A stretch of DNA of 64,000 nt from Armigeres subalbatus (taxonomy: Eukaryota; Arthropoda; Insecta; Diptera; Culicidae), in NCBI RefSeq assembly GCF_024139115.2, contig NC_085140.1:431395240-431459239 (forward strand), read 5' to 3'. Shown piece after piece: positions 46,801-57,605 of the stretch. A program made the translations under genes and the position numbers. Position 1 is the stretch's first letter. Every line of letters begins with the position of its first letter. Below the pieces are notes generated by a model. The model saw only the letters and a program-made list of their open reading frames with translations, did no database searches and was not told the origin of the DNA.

Positions 46801-49261
46801 GGTGCCACACACTCACACCCACTATCAGTGGTGGTCCACAGCGACCCATCGCAATTGGTGCAAGCAGATGGCCCAAGGGTCGGCTCTTGGTTAGTCCTTG
46901 CGTTTCGAGTCTAAACTCTTGCTAGTCTGCTGCAAACTTTGTGTTCCATTCTGACCAGAAAACCCCAATGGACCGGAGTTGTCGAATAGGCAGCTCAAGG
47001 AAGCTCTGCCACCCAGCTGATGGCCTGCGTTGGTTCGCCCAGCAGTTGCTGCTTTAAAATCATGTTAATCGATTAGCTCTTGGGGCCGGATGCTTTGTTT
47101 TCTCGTTTGTCTTTCGATTCAAAGTTTCTACATCTTCATTCTCGGAAAACACATTTAGAAAATGTGTGAATTTGTTGTCTGACTACAATAGATTTGTGGC
47201 ACAAACAAAAAAGTTTTAGTTTGTTCAAAGATTGATACTATAAGCAACTTTAGTAATTTTCTTGAAAGCAAACTTCCATTAACTAATTAGTTTCAATTAT
47301 TCCCAGAATTGGATGCTTTAGCAAAGTCTGTTCAGTATTTCAAAATATTCATTAATAAAACATTGTTTTTATGCTTCCATGATGTTACAGAGTTATTCCA
47401 AATTACTCAACGATTCTAAAAAAAGGAGAATGCAAAAATCTACATAATCCAGTGTTATACAGACACTGTGACAAAAAATCGATCCTAATGCAAATTCCAT
47501 GAGTACTCTTCGAGCATTAAATCAAATCCCGGCCAAAACACTCACTCTGCTTAAAAGGCCCTTCCAAACTAAAAGGCGGAAATTTCATTCCCATTGTGTG
47601 GAATTTGGAAACGATTAAAGTATTTATCCCGAAACGCCAAAACATTCCACGCGTTGCGACGCGATAAGTCGCAATAAGGCGGGGGGAACGAACACCACCA
47701 CCGACCGAGCGAGCTGAAGAAGTTGAAAAAATCGAAACACGTAGTAGAATTTGTGTGACTCGCATCAAATAAATTACCGATGATTTCAGAGATCCAGGCA
47801 AAAATAAACGTGCTCTTCGAAACGCGCGAGATTTATCTCTTCCTTCCTATTCCCGGCTGGCTTTTTTTCTCCTGGCTTATGAAGAAGGGTCGCGTCTCCC
47901 CGCACCATTATCGTTGTTGTTCGATGCGCGGCGGCGGATGGTCCAATGAATAGGCGGAGGAAATGACAAGAGACGACGATCGGAAAGAAAGAAAAGAACC
48001 CGCTGGAAGGGAAAAAAGCAAAACTATCAGCCGGAACGAAAATCGATAGTTGCCACCAAGCGGAGTGTCTTTCTTCACGGTTTGCGTGCGTGTGTCTGTC
48101 AGGGATTATCTGTTTCGCGTTTTTTCGTTGAGCTCAGGGATTGTGTAAGCGTTTTTCAAATGATTGAAATGCTTAAATAAAATGCAAAATTTATGATAAT
48201 TGACTGATTTAAGGAAGGAGCTGAGTAAATTGTATCTAAAGAAAAACTTTTTTTCAAATCTCTTGTTGAATAGCTTAAGATTATATTTTTATGGTTGTTT
48301 AAATTACAAAAAACCTATGAAACTTCGATATTTATCTTGAATTTACACCTTATTCTAGCATACTTGTGCTTTTTACAAATGACAATCCCTTTCCCGTCAT
48401 TATCCAGCTATATTCATTCCACTATCACAGTTTGAGAGTGCTGCAGTGATCCGATTCCCATGGTCTGCCGAAATCGTATATTACTCAAAAAGAGAATGAC
48501 AACAACGGCCCGAAACTTGCTTTATATATAAAAATCCGGATAAAATCCGATTTTCGGAGGTTTTTTTCCGCTGATAAAAACCTTGATAGTGATCACTTGC
48601 CGTCGTAGTTCCATTTCGGTCCGATTCCGGTCTGGTGATGTTTACAAAAAAATCATACCCACTGTGTAAAACCACCTAGCAGCAAAAATATGCGCCGCTT
48701 TGCGTTTCTGTTATCGTCCCCCAGATCTTGGCTGGTTCATTTACTATAGTGCAGCCTTCCTACCGTTAAGTGGGTAGCAAGGAAGGTAGCAGAGCGTGGA
48801 ACTTGGTACCACGAATGCCAAATTGCGACATTCACATTTTGCGGTTTGGGAAGCGATCCAGCTTTTTGTGTTTTGTTTTAAATATATTTTTCTGTGCCGC
48901 CAATCGACGATAGCTTGGCGATGATAAAGTTTTGCAACCATCAGCTGTTCGTTCGCTTACTATCGAAATCGATTAATCAGAATCGTCGTCGTCATTTGTT
49001 TAGCGCAATCGTAACAACTTCTACATAGTTGTATCGGAACGGCATAACTTTACTCGGTAAAATTATTTTGCATGTGTCGGGGAATCAAGTTTCTCGAAGT
49101 AATCGATTAAACTTGATAACATTAACCGATATGGTTAGATATACAAGGAATGAGAAAGGGTTTTACCACGTATGACATTCAGCTGAAATATCTGTTTGTT
49201 ATTCAATAAATTGATGGCCTTTCTTTTTAGTGACATTACGTCTCCATGGAAACTCACTGCT
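46801..49261. other. Unique region with GC-rich island, no gene called
   Basis: The GC-richer part at about 47620-48120 contains GCGGCGGCGG and CGACGACG words. Frames of 60-94 codons are unconvincing. A regulatory or untranslated role is possible. Confidence 0.35.
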
Positions 49262-49551
49262 ATATTATTTCTTCTTCTTCGTTGGCATTACACCCCCCAC
49301 TGGGATATTGCCGCCTCGCAGCTTAGTGTTCATTCAGCACTTCCACAGTTATTAACTGCGAGGTTTCTAAGCCAAGTTACCATTTTAGCATTCGTATATC
49401 ATGAGGCTAACACGATGATACTTTTATGTCCAGGGAAGTTGAGACAATTTCCAACCCTAAAATTTTCCAGACCGGACCGGGAATTGAACCCAGCCACCCT
49501 AAGCATGGTTTTGCTTTGTAGCCGCGCATCTTACCGCACGACTAAGGAGGT
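49262..49551 (-). mobile_element. Feilai-like SINE, reverse copy
   Basis: Read on the minus strand it begins at CCTCCTTAGTCGTGCGG. It has the B box GGCTGGGTTCAATTCCC, the family body including GTATCATCGTGTTAGCCTCA and TAAGCTGCGAGGCGG, and a GAAGAAGAAG tail at 49262. An exact target duplication is not evident. Confidence 0.85.
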
Positions 49552-50015
49552 AATATTTTTGCATTTTCCTTGAAATTTGTTTATAGATGGATTTATCTAA
49601 CAAAAATTTAAAATAATCATTTAATTTTGTAGAAGCAATTCAAGCTAGAAGCTTTTGAATCAATATGGTCGAAACTCAGGTATGGTACAATTCAAGTTAT
49701 ATCTGAGCTCTGGCCAAATTTTCAGCAAAATTGGTTCACACGCAATCGAGATCTAGATCTCCAAAGTTGACCATTTTGTATGAATAACGGCTAGTAGGCT
49801 TTTTATTATGCCGGTCATTGTAACTGCGATTTTCTTAGTCCTATTTTCAATTTGCTATATCTGTACAGTTTCAGTTAAATCATATTTGAAATTAGTAGTA
49901 TTTAGTATTATAAAAACGAATTTGAAGAGAAACATTCAGTAAATTGTGTTCACAGAAATTGATATTTCATGTGTATTTGTCTAGTCTCCGGAAGTGCAAA
50001 TCTTATTGAGCATCT
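49552..50015. other. AT-rich sequence, nothing recognised
   Basis: No supported feature. Confidence 0.35.
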
Positions 50016-51797
50016 CCCAAGTAACAATTAAGGTTGTATCAGAGTTTTATAGCGTTCTTCAAAACCTAATCTCAAAACCTTCCATGCAGTCCTCGCAGTT
50101 TCCACAACCTCCTGTAGATTTCTATAAAACCATGTTACAGCCAGTTGGTCCAGTTTTATTGCAAACATTAAAACCTAATATGCGTTCCAGTTCAGAACCA
50201 ACGGTTTTAAAATACACTTAAAGTCTCACATAAAACATGCAACATAAAACCTCCTCTAGACTTGGTGGTTTTGAGAACCACTATATAACCATGATACAAC
50301 CACTTCATGACTATGATAAAATCAGCCAGTTCAATAAAAGTTCATATCTGGCTTTGAGTGTTCTATGCATGTTGGAAGGCATGCCAGGGATTTTTCATGG
50401 TGAAACCATGATAAATAATCAGTATTTTAACAATGCGCTTCGTTAACTGGTTAGTATTTAGAATTTTTCAAGTTTAATTAATTGCCTTAGTTAATTACTT
50501 TAAAAATAGTTTCAATGAATAACCACTTTGGTTGATCAAATAATCAAAGCATTGTTCCTAAAACTTATTAGGATGACCAATTTTCCCGTTTAAAAGGTGA
50601 AACAGAAATTTGCATGATATTTCGATTATGAAATTCATTATTTTTTTACATATCGGCGACATTTTTTCGAATAAAACTTTGATTGCATAAAAAATGCCTC
50701 TATATAACCATCACTCCTGAACTGGCCTTATCTGGGCAGTTCAAACACCTAGAGGTTGTATCTTGGCCTTTTTCAAGACCATGTTACGACTAGCAAGTTT
50801 TATCTTGGTCAAACCTAAAGCTTGGTAGTTTTATTTATAATGACAACATGACAATGTAGACAGATATAAAAAAATCATAAACAAACTTTTTCTGCCCTCG
50901 GCATCGAATGCAAGTACTTTTAAAAATGAGTATTTCAATTTAAAAAGCATATAGTGGCAATTGTTAAATAGTATATTTTGTACCATAAAAGTGTTTTACT
51001 CGTATTAAATTGGCAAAGCATGTATGGATTAAATACATATTTTCATACCCCTCATGGGCAAATGCTGTTTGAACAGTTTTTTCAACGACTTAAATATATA
51101 AGAGAACTGCTCCTGGATTTCAACTCATGGCTCCGATGTTCATCCCATTGAAAGCAGAGCAATGGAAAGGTATTTGATTTGTGATTTTTTTCAGCAGGAG
51201 TTCGCATGTTGACAAAAAGAAACCAAGAAATTGGTGCCGTATTTCTTTACCTCCCGATAAGATGAATGTATTTTCAGTGAGTGAGATGGAGATCGGAACA
51301 GTTCCCCTACATAATTCACGACATAGAAAAAACTGCTAATGTTTTTTTTTTCATTTTCGATTGAAAGCGAAACGAAAAAATTCCCGTGGGTCAAACAATT
51401 TGTGCTGAAAATTTAGCTTCTATCCATAGTAGTAGTTTCAAGCTTCGTATTCCTATGCAGGTCTTCTTCAGGAGTAAAGGTTATATGTAGGTTTTATACA
51501 GGACTCTACGAAGCTTGGCAGCTTTTATAAGTCTTGATCAAAACCAACATTTAACTTAACTGCTGGCTTTATGTCAGTTCCATTTTTTAGCTCTGAGGAG
51601 GAACACAGGAGCATTATAAAACCTAAAGAGCTGTGGTTTTATATTGGAATTCTAAACGTAGTTCTCAAGTACTCTTGCGGATCTAATTAAATGACAACTG
51701 AATAAAACCAAAATAAAACTTTAAGCATTTCTACATGCTGTATAAAACCTCTATAAAACTAGCATAAATCTTCGAAGCATTGAGATTGTTACTTGGG
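50016..51797. mobile_element. 1.8-kb non-coding element with CCCAAGTAACAAT ends
   Basis: CCCAAGTAACAAT at 50016-50028 is mirrored exactly at 51785-51797. Next to both ends lie GTTTTATAG-like words, and AAAACCT and TTTTATA words are spread through the interior. No transposase frame is recognisable. It carries the AGGGGAACTG MITE at 51101-51308. It ends a few bases before the LINE leader, and no clear target duplication was found. Confidence 0.55.
51101..51308 (-). mobile_element. MITE with AGGGGAACTG ends, copy 3 (reverse)
   Basis: Read on the minus strand it begins AGGGGAACTGTTCC and ends GGAGCAGTTCTCT. The body words (GAAATACGGCACCAATTTC, TTTCCATTGCTCTGC) match the two + strand copies. Confidence 0.75.
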
Positions 51798-52009
51798 CTA
51801 TTCTCCATGTCAGGATCGGCTCACAACAGCGTCTGTTCTCCATGTTTGGGGCGGCTGATCATCGTCCGCGTGTCAGCGAGGGACTCTAAGTGAAACTATG
51901 CCCCATGGTCCACTGGAAATAAACAGGACTGGTCCTCCGGAAATTTAGGGGGTTTGGTGTCAGGCCCTGCAAGCCAGCCTTTAAAAAATCATTAGCAACG
52001 AACAATTAA

Positions 52010-53531
52010 CAAGAGAGTACGGACCGGAACCATCGGCGAAGACCACTGCGACGAAAAGGGACTAGCGATTGGAAACTCGGTTCGTGGAACTGCAAATCTC
52101 TCAACTTCATCGGGAGCACACGCATACTCGCCGATGTGCTCAAGGACCGTGGATTCGGCATCGTAGCGCTGCAGGGGGTTTGTTGGAAGGGATCAATGCT
52201 GCGAACGTTCAGAGGTAATCATACCATCTACCAGAACTGCGGCGACACACACGAGCTGGGGACAACTTTCATAGTGATGGGCGTCATCCAAAGGCGCGTG
52301 ATCGGGTGGTGGCTGATCAATGAAAGAATGTGCAGGTTGAGGATCAAAGGCCGGTTCTTCAACTTCAGCATAATCAACGTCCATAGCCCACACTCCGGAA
52401 GCACTGATGATGATAAGGACGCATTCTACGCGCAGCTGGAACGTGAGTACGACAGCCGCCCAAGCCGTGACGTCAAAATCATCATAGGAGATTTGAACGC
52501 TCAGGTTGGCCAAGAGGAGGAGTTTAGACCGACTATTGGAAAGTTCAGCGCTCACCGGCTGACGAACGAAAACGGCCTACGACTAATTGATTTCGCCGCC
52601 TCCAAGAATATGGCCATTCGCAGCACCTACTTCCAACACAGCATCCCGTATCGGTACACCTGGAGATCACCACTGCAGACAGAATCACAAATCGACCACG
52701 TTCTGATTGATGAACGGCAATTCTCCGACATTATCGACGTCAGGACATACCGTGGCGCTAACATCGACTCTGACCACTATCTGGTGATGGTTAAGCTGCG
52801 CCCAAGACTATCCGTCATCAACAATGTTCGGTACCGACGACCGCCGCGGTACGACCTAGAGCGACTGAAGCAACCTGATGTCGCCACTGCATACGCGCAG
52901 CATCTCGAGGCAGCGTTGCCGGAAGAGGGTGAGCTCGATGGGTCCCCTCTTGAGGACTGCTGGAATACAGTCAAAGCAGCCATTAACGACGCAGCGGAGA
53001 ACAACGTCGGGTATATGGGTCGAAGTCGACGGAACGATTGGTTCGACGAAGAGTGCAGACAGATTCTGGAGGAGAAGGACGCAGCGCGGGCGGTCGCGCT
53101 GCAGCAAGGTACCCGGCAGAACGTGGAACGTTATAGACGGAAGCGGAGACAGCAGACCCGCCTTTTTCAGGAGAAGAAACGCCGCCTGGAAGAAGCGGAG
53201 TGCGAGGAGATAAAACAGCTGTGCCGTTCTCAAAATACACGCAAGTTCTATCAGAAGCTCAACGCATCCCGCAAAGGCTTCGTGCCGCGAGCCGAAATGT
53301 GCCGGGATAAGGATGGGAGCATCTTGACGGACGAACGTGTGGTGATCGAAGGGTGGAAGCAGCACTACGAGGAACATCTGAATGGCGCTGAGAGTACAGG
53401 CAGTGAAAGTCAAGGCAGCGGAGGAGATGACTACGTCAATTCAGCGGACGATGGAAGCCAACCAGCTCCCACCTTGAGGGAAGTTAAGGATGCCATTCAA
53501 CAGCTAAAGACCAATAAAGCAGCTGGTAAGG
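52010..53531 (+). pseudogene. LINE endonuclease domain and start of reverse transcriptase
   Basis: The frame is open from about 52010. SDWKLGSWNCKSL lies before the first GTG/ATG-like start, so translation probably begins upstream of 52136. The apurinic-type endonuclease signature is complete by eye: GIVALQGVCW, INVHSPHSG, GDLNAQVGQ near 52487, IDHVLID near 52693 and the catalytic SDHYLV near 52770. A basic, helical linker and a C..C-poor spacer follow to LKTNKAAGKDG, the start of the reverse transcriptase. There the sequence jumps frame. Confidence 0.85.
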
Positions 53532-53868
53532 ATGGTCAGAATCTGGGAAACCGAACAGCTACCGGAGGAGTGGAAGGAAGAGGTTATATGCCCCATCTAC
53601 AAGAAAGGCGACAAGTTGGAGTGTGAGAACTTTCGAGCGATCACCATCCTTAATGCCGCCTACAAAGTGATATCCCAGATCATCTTCCGTCGTCTGTCAC
53701 AATTAGTGAACGAGTTCATGGGAAGTTATCAAGCCGGCTTCGTTGACGGCCGCTCGACAACGGACCAGATCTTTACTGTACGGCAAATCCTTCAAAAATG
53801 CCGTGAATACCAGGTCCCAACGCAGCATCTGTTCGTTGATTTCAAGGCGGCATACGACAGTATAGACC
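53532..53868 (+). pseudogene. LINE reverse transcriptase, N-terminal half
   Basis: The +1 shifted frame picks up at MVRIWETEQLPEEWKE and includes NFRAITILNAAYKV, QAGFVDGRSTTDQI and VDFKAAYDSIDRV (the first catalytic aspartate region). The residues expected between KDG and MVRIWE are missing. ATGGT stands at the joint, so a deletion through short microhomology is likely. The frame is cut by the hAT element. Confidence 0.85.
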
Positions 53869-53876
53869 GCGTAAAG
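53869..53876. repeat. 8-bp target duplication, left (GCGTAAAG)
   Basis: GCGTAAAG before the hAT end is repeated as GCGTAGAG at 55713-55720, with one difference in eight. Confidence 0.85.
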
Positions 53877-55712
53877 CAGCGGTTCTCAACCTGGGGTACA
53901 TGTACCCCTGGGGGTACCTTCGCCGGGCCCAGGGGGTACCTCGGACAAAAAAGAGTAATGGCGGATAAATTACAAAACTAATAAATTAAGTTTTAATAAT
54001 TGTGTAATTTTAGCTATTTCAAAATTTTGTCCTGTACATAATATGCATGACAATCAGTAAATCAAGGCCTATTCAATTATGCCCTCCTTAACCAGCACGG
54101 TGCATGATTGGCTGTGGTACAAAAAATCAAAAGGACAAAACGTCGAATGAGATATTTAAAAAAATCTTCTGTGCAATCTACCTAATTGAAACAAAATTTT
54201 GAATAATCTTCTGAGCTAAAATCTAGAGTTCCGAAGCCATTTTGAAGGTTTTTTTTTCCAAAAGCTCAGATGCTTCGTTGCAAGATTATTGGAAGCATCC
54301 TTTTACGCTTCTCGGAAGCCTCCTTCCAAGCAGCTCGGAGAACTGGTTTCAAGAGGCTTGGAAGCTCAAAATCCGAAATCGGAATCCTTATTTCAAGAGG
54401 CCCGGAGGTCTCCTTTTAAGAGGTTTGAAATTTTTTTTTCAAGGCTCCCGGAAGCCTTCTTTTATGCTGCTTTCTTCAAATTTTCTTTCTTCTTTCTTTC
54501 CTCCTTCTTTCAAAAGGCTCGCAAGTATGTTTTTTAAGAGGCTTGGGAGGCTCCTCTCAAGAGGCTCAGAGACTTTTCTTCAAGTAGCTCGGAATTATTC
54601 TTTCAAAAGGCTTAAAAGGCTTTCAAGATACTCAGAAGCCTTCTTTTAATTGACTCAGCTCCCTTTCAAGAGGCTTGGATGTCTAATTTTCAAGACGCTC
54701 AAAACCCTCCCTTTAAAAGGCTCGGAATTCTTCTTTCAAAACGCTCGGAAGCCTCCTTTCAAAAGACTCGGAAGCCCCCTTTCAAGAGGTTCGGATGCCT
54801 CCTTTCAAGATGCTCCAAAGCCTTTCTTCAAAATGCTCGGAAGACTTTTTTCAAGAGGCTCGGAAGCCTTCTTTCCATAGGCTCGGAAGCCTCCTTTCAA
54901 GTGGCTCGGACGCCTCTCTTCAAGTGGCTCGGATTTTTTTTTTCAATAGTCTGGGAAGCCAACTTTTAAGAGGCTTAGAGGAGTCCTCTCAATATGATCA
55001 GAATCCTCCCCCACTGTCTGACAGTGATGTTGTCTGTATTACATGATTTAACAGTCAAATTTATTCCGGGAGTCCACTCTCGTAGAACTGTGCACGTGCT
55101 GTGCCTGCAAATCTTGAATTAAAATTCGACGCATTATGACGAACATGCACCAATCATCAGCCGAAGTGGATGTATGGTCCTCGTTTTTTTCACTTAAACA
55201 ACATACCTACTACGACTATTGAAAAACATAAAGCGTATACAATTTGGCTTTCATTTTTAAATAGTTTCTAAGCATCAGCCAAAACGAAAAAAAAGCAGGC
55301 AAAAAAATGACATCCGTCGCGTGCGGCGCACTACGATCCTTTCGATTAGAATCCTCTTTTAAGTGTTTCGAAAATTGCCTTTCTAGAGACTCGGAAGCCT
55401 TCCCTCGGAAAGTTCGTTTCAAGGACGCGGAATCCCACTTTAAGAGGCTAGGCAGCCTCCTTTCAAGACGCTCGGAAGCCTTCGATAGTTATAAAAGATC
55501 TGCAGGAAGCTTGATGTATAATCTTATTTTGAATAGGAAAGTTTCACAGAATAATTAAAATTTCAGCCACTTTTATGGAGAGCCATATATCTCGTTAGTT
55601 TTTAAGTCCATTTTTCTTACGAGTTACGCTTATTGTCATTTACATAGGGGGTACCTCCGTTAATGCAAAAGTTCGAAGGGGTACCTCTCAGGAAAAAGGT
55701 TGAGAATCGCTG
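53877..55712. mobile_element. Non-autonomous hAT element inside the LINE
   Basis: The left end CAGCGGTTCTCAACCT and the right end AGGTTGAGAATCGCTG are inverted copies with one mismatch in 16, of the CAGNGGTTCTCAA type common to animal hAT elements. The 8-bp target duplication fits this superfamily. Both ends carry subterminal GGGGGTACCT words and the left has the palindrome GGGGTACATGTACCCC. No transposase frame or zinc-finger BED motif is present. The interior is largely GCTCGGAAGCC repeats, so it must have been moved by an enzyme encoded elsewhere. Confidence 0.9.
54245..54985. repeat. GGCTCGGAAGCCTCCTTTCAAGA repeats within the hAT element
   Basis: Imperfect units of about 23 bp built on GAGGCTCGGAAGCCTCCTTT repeat about 30 times, and a few more occur at 55370-55485. 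GGCTC..GAAGCC is partly self-complementary. Frames read as Phe-Lys-Arg-Leu-Gly-Ser repeats are artefacts. Confidence 0.8.
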
Positions 55713-56221
55713 GCGTAGAGCTATGGAAAATTATGGACGAGAACAGCTTCCCTGGAAAGCTTACCAGACTGATCAAAGCAACGGTGGATGGTGTGCAAAA
55801 CTGTGTGAAGATTTCGGGCGAACACTCCAGTTCGTTCGAATCGCGCCGGGGACTAAGACAAGGTGATGGACTTTCGTGCCTGTTGTTCAACATTGCGCTA
55901 GAAGGTGTCATGCGGAGAGCCGGGTGTAACAGCCGGGGTACGATTTTCAACAGATCCAGTCAATTTATTTGCTTCGCGGATGACATGGACTTTGTCGGCC
56001 GAACATTTGCAAAGGTGACAGAACTGTACACCCGCCTGAAACGTGAAGCACCAAAAGTTGGACTGGTGGTGAATGCGTCAAAGACAAAGTACATGCTTGT
56101 GGGCGGAACCGAGCGCGACAGGGCCTGCCTGGGAAGCAGTGTTACGATAGACGGGGATACCTTCGAGGTGGTCGAGGAATTCGTCTACCTCGGATCCTTG
56201 CTAACGGCTGACAACAACGTT
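55713..56221 (+). pseudogene. LINE reverse transcriptase, C-terminal half
   Basis: The frame resumes after the hAT element with ELWKIMDENSFPGKLTRLI. The core motifs LRQGDGLSCLLFNIALEG and FADDMDFV (catalytic aspartates near 55977) are present, followed by VNASKTKYMLVGG and YLGSLLTADNNV. It is interrupted at 56222 by AT-rich sequence. Confidence 0.85.
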
Positions 56222-56290
56222 GAAAATTAAATTTATTTAATTAAAATTAATAATAATATTATTATTATAATATTATAATAAAATCATTTT
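56222..56290. repeat. 69-bp AT insertion in the LINE frame
   Basis: AAATTAAATTTATTTAATTA and AATAATAATATTATTATT words have no place in the protein. The flanks join as NNV-SREIRRRI across it. It resembles an expanded AT-rich microsatellite, although GT and AG stand near its ends. Confidence 0.75.
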
Positions 56291-56836
56291 AGTCGTGAAA
56301 TACGAAGACGCATCATCTGTGGAAGTCGGGCCTACTACGGGCTCCAGAAGAAACTGCGGTCGAAAAAGATTCGCCACCGCTCCAAATGTGTCATGTACAA
56401 GACGCTTATAAGACCGGTTGTCCTCTACGGACATGAAACATGGACAATGCTCGAGGAGGACTTGCAAGCACTCGGAGTATTCGAGAGACGGGTGCTTAGG
56501 ACCATCTTTGGCGGTGTGCAAGAAGACGGTGTGTGACGGCGAAGAATGAACCATGAGCTCGCCAAACTCTACGGCGAACCCAGTATCCAGAAGGTAGCTA
56601 AAGCCGGAAGGGTACGATAGGCAGGACATGTTGCAAGAATGCCGGACAGCAACCCTGCAAAGATGGTGTTCGCTTCCGATCCGGCAGGTACGAGACGGCG
56701 TGGAGCGCAGCGAGCGAGATGGGCAGACCAGGTGCAAAACGACTTGGCGAGCGAGGGGCGTATTCGAGGATGGAGAGATGCGGCCTCGAACCGTGTATTG
56801 TGGCGTCAAATTGTTGATTCAGTGTTATCTGTTTAG
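56291..56836 (+). pseudogene. LINE C-terminal domain with two stops
   Basis: SREIRRRIICGSRAYYGLQK, then PVVLYGHETW and VFERRVLRTIFGG, lead to TGA at 56534 and TAG at 56618, both where tryptophan codons would be expected. It continues through AGHVARMP and RRGAQRARWADQV to TAG at 56834. Confidence 0.8.
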
Positions 56837-56865
56837 ATGTAAACTAAATAAATTAAATTGTCTAG

Positions 56866-57367
56866 TTTTGGGTCACGCGGATTTAGCGCGCAATGAATTT
56901 CATTTCGCGTGGAAATGGCGCGGGTTTTGCGCGGAAAATATTTCAGGATTTCCGTAACAACCCTGGACCTGTCATATATAAGTGGAACCAAATTGGACGA
57001 AATTGTGCTACTCGGGTAGCTCTCCTATGGCCGGAACGTTAACTCGGGCTGAAGACATATTATTCGGAAGTAAGGAAGCGCCGATTAAGATAATTATATT
57101 TATCAAAACGCAGAGCATCCTGATCTACTGGATTTAACGGACTGGAGGGCAGATATTGATCGCCTCTTAAAATTTGAGAGCATTTTCTAATGCTTCGGAT
57201 AAATATTCTATTGCATATTATACAGAGGCATCAGAAGAAGTATGCACCAGAAAATGGCAATGTCTTGAATTCGGGCTAGCGAAGGTGTGGATCAAACTAA
57301 ACAATTCATATGGAATTTGGAAATGGAAATTTTGATGAATTACCATTGAATACTCGGAAGAATTTTT
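56866..57367. other. Unique sequence after the LINE
   Basis: GCGCGCAATG and GGCGCGGG words near 56885-56935, then AT-rich sequence. No gene. Confidence 0.35.
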
Positions 57368-57605
57368 CACGGTTAAAAGACTATTATTCTTCTTTTTACT
57401 TCCACTAATAAATTTTTATGTATCAAGCAGATACGTATTTCGTTTTCTACTTGGATACTTCTTCAGTGTTTAGTTATCGACTGTTGTTATCGTCGATAAC
57501 AAAACACTGAAGAAGTTTTCAAGTAGAAAACGAAATACGTATCTGTTTGATACATTAAAATTAATTAGTGGAAGTAAATGGAAGAATAATAGTCTTTTAA
57601 CCGTG
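57368..57605. mobile_element. Fold-back element with ~104-bp arms
   Basis: The arms 57368-57471 and 57501-57605 are inverted copies at about 90 percent by eye, starting CACGGTTAAAAGACTATTAT. The central 29 bases contain a smaller hairpin (GTTATCGAC / GTCGATAAC). It is non-coding. Confidence 0.85.

Larger units (their letters stand above)
51800..56865 (+). mobile_element. RTE-like LINE, broken and split by a hAT element
   Basis: A non-coding leader (about 51800-52009) is followed by an endonuclease and reverse transcriptase frame that ends at TAG 56834-56836. A short AT-rich 3' tail (AAACTAAATAAATTAAAT) follows. There is no separate ORF1, no RNase H domain was seen, and the C-terminus resembles RTE-type elements (LYGHETW, GHVARMP, RRGAQRARWADQV). 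Lesions: a deletion at about 53531, the hAT insertion 53877-55712, an AT insertion 56222-56290, and stops at 56534 and 56618. It is therefore inactive. The exact 5' end and clade are uncertain. Confidence 0.85.

Noticed and set aside
52856..53413. 185-codon minus-strand frame opposite the LINE
   Set aside because: It is a shadow of the GC-rich LINE coding frame and has no recognisable content.
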